Shown here in pieces: positions 19,137 through 20,936 of a DNA stretch of 20,936 bases (the stretch's first letter is position 1; each line of letters begins with the position of its first letter). The notes under the pieces are model-generated. The model was not told the origin of the DNA and did not search any database. It saw only the letters and a list, made by a program, of their open reading frames with translations. Position numbers and translations under genes: made by a program. This DNA comes from Botryllus schlosseri (taxonomy: Eukaryota > Chordata > Ascidiacea > Stolidobranchia > Styelidae), in contig ATSW01101093.1 in NCBI GenBank assembly GCA_000444245.1, positions 1 to 20,936 on the forward strand, written 5' to 3'.

Positions 19137-20936
19137 CAGTGGTTCTTAACCTTTTTTCCTCCAGCGCCCCCTTTCAAAAATTATCGGGCTCTAGCGTGCC
19201 CCCCTCCCATATATTATAAGGACTGTAATAAAGACAATGGGTAAGAGGGAGGGCCGTAACAGTACTTCGTCAGCCCCCTGAAAAACGATCGTCTTACGCA
19301 TCCATACCGTGATAAACCAAACTTCTGGGGGCTTCGCCCCCAAGAACCCGTCGCATGGTTTCGATGGTCAGCAAAGTTTGTGTGGCCTTGTCGCCCTAGG
19401 CGCCAAAATTTTCTAGAATGCATGAATGAATAGGTGGTACGTGCATATATATATGGCTATAAACTTTTAATCCTCTCAGCCCACGTAATCAGATTTACCA
19501 GTAGTGCTGATCGAGCTGTTGTCTTGGAAAATGAAGGCCACGTAATTAATAATTAAACATGTTCGAGCGTGCCCGTTGGTACAATTACTTCGTTACATGT
19601 TGTTATTTTGTTACCTCTTGTCCGATATATAGTCAAAAGATATTGAAACGCTTAAACGTATTAACTAAAGTGAGCACACGATTCAAAATAGGTATTTCTT
19701 CACTGGCAAATAATTTTTCTCTGATGGATGTTATTTGTCCTGTGAGGTGCAGATTGCGACGACATGATAATTCGGCACGAGCGATTTATGCACCTATGGA
19801 CAATTGGACTTATATACACTGAAGTTTACAGTCGACATAATGGCAATCCTCTTCAGCTAAGGTTTTCTTGCTGGCGATCTTTTGGCACACTTCTTGTAAC
19901 CTCAAATTGGCCGGAACTTCATATGTCTTCGTGCATCGAGGCGTGGTAATGGCTAACCCCGAAATGCCCATTTCTAGTTTCTATAATTACGCGTATTTTT
20001 TCGTTGGAGAATCGTCAAAACATGATATGTAATTTATGTTCATTCACCGGAATAATTTAGGGCACCCTTCGATCTCCCTCCCCCCTTTAGTATTGGAAAT
20101 ATTTCGTGCTTTAATGGCGCTCGAGGAACAGTCGACTATAATATACCATATAATAATTGTGTGGTATATTCAGGGTCAAATCAAGGTTGTTATAACAACA
20201 ATCGGGTAAGGTCCCATACCCTGTGGTTCGAACCATCCCGAATTCACATCTGCGATTGGCAATACGGGGAAACTAATGGAATTGGATTTTGTTTTAGTGC
20301 TTTGTGTTACTATAAGCCAACTGAGAATGTGATGCATACATCTGCTCACATTGAATTTAGTCCTGTACCCATTATTCATTAATTATAACACGAATGTATT
20401 CCAAGCAAAGCAACTCAACTCATATTATATAACGTTCATGTGTAGTTGTGGACCATAACACTAGATAGTATCATCCTTTATGATACGTTGAAGAAATATT
20501 ATGACGATTCAATTTTGTGACTCTCAAATACATGTATATTTAGTTATTCATTTCCTGCACAAAGCTTTAAAACATATTTTATGTACAAAGGGCTGTCACT
20601 CTCATAAATGATATACAGTGCCTTCTTCTTCGATTTCCGCACGCTGTGCGGTGCAGGATATAATACCTAGTTCGAAACATTTTGTTGAAAATAACCCATA
20701 GCAAGCGTGACGGCAGTGTTTTAACGGGAAATTGGCGGTCTAAAAGTACGCCTAATTCATTTTACATGAATTATAAGCCACTACATTTATGAAAACATAT
20801 GTAACAAACATCGTCGCGCAGCGTTACCATAAATTTCGGGATTTGACATGTTTTGTGGAATGTTCATTTGCTCTGAATACCTATTAAGCATATGTCCTCC
20901 TACTACAGCATCTCGTGCGGAGCCATTTTTCTTCAC
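19137..20936 (+). mobile_element. Long non-autonomous hAT element, runs off the window
   Basis: It begins CAGTGGTTCTTAACC followed by TCCAGCGCCCCCTTTC. It is collinear with the reverse complement of 11474-12830 in its first 900 bases and with 15003-16260 in the rest. By comparison with the latter, its right terminus should lie about 90 bases past the window edge, giving about 1.9 kb. The left flank is ATTTAAAA; the matching TSD copy is outside the window. The frames at 19559-19822 (+) and 20176-20379 (-) are the equivalents of those in the other copies. No transposase motif is seen. It starts 22 bases after the TSD of the 16566 element. Confidence 0.85.
20656..20751. repeat. Highly conserved 96-bp block, copy 2
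   Basis: Partner of 15884-15979, with three substitutions and no indel. It contains TTCGAAACATTTTGTTGAAA and AACCCATAGCAAGCGTGACG. It may be an internal functional site of the transposon family, or the trace of recent gene conversion. Confidence 0.7.

Overview
This window looks like non-genic, repeat-packed DNA from a eukaryote, most likely an invertebrate animal. That is inferred from the mix of element types, and no species can be named. I see no intact host gene, rRNA, tRNA, operon or CRISPR array. Almost every interpretable stretch is a dead or non-autonomous transposon. The dominant class is the hAT DNA transposon: nearly every element here has short inverted ends and an 8-bp target-site duplication (TSD).

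Layout, left to right. (1) 6-2943 is a TAGGGCCA-ended hAT with transposase remnants, split by a second hAT-like element at 460-2471 that carries its own perfect TSD. (2) 3220-4315 is a 1.1-kb non-autonomous hAT. (3) 5385-7489 is a hAT-type foldback element with two ORF-bearing arms in inverted orientation and a perfect TSD. It sits in the end of an older GGAGTC-rich element whose right terminus is at 7631. (4) 8176-8704 is a GAGTC-rich hAT MITE. (5) 9240-10199 has ends suggesting a TA-targeting element. (6) 11474-12830 is a non-autonomous hAT with a perfect TSD. (7) 13700-14640 is the 3' part of a Penelope-like retroelement (reverse transcriptase tail plus GIY-YIG endonuclease). (8) About 15003-16260, and 19137 to the window edge, are longer relatives of the 11474-12830 element. 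(9) 16566-19106 is a GAGTC-type hAT with a recognisable transposase C-terminus, holding a nested foldback MITE at 18079-18428.

The elements are related to each other. The 3220, 11474, 15003 and 19137 elements share internal modules. The 8176 MITE is an internally shortened relative of the 16566 element. The encoded proteins do not form a working system. The window records several rounds of hAT invasion, nesting and decay.

The best leads for something undescribed are the ORF-bearing foldback at 5385-7489, whose outer arms are far more alike than its inner arms; the reading frame shared by three copies of the 11474 family; and a 96-bp block conserved almost perfectly between two otherwise diverged copies.
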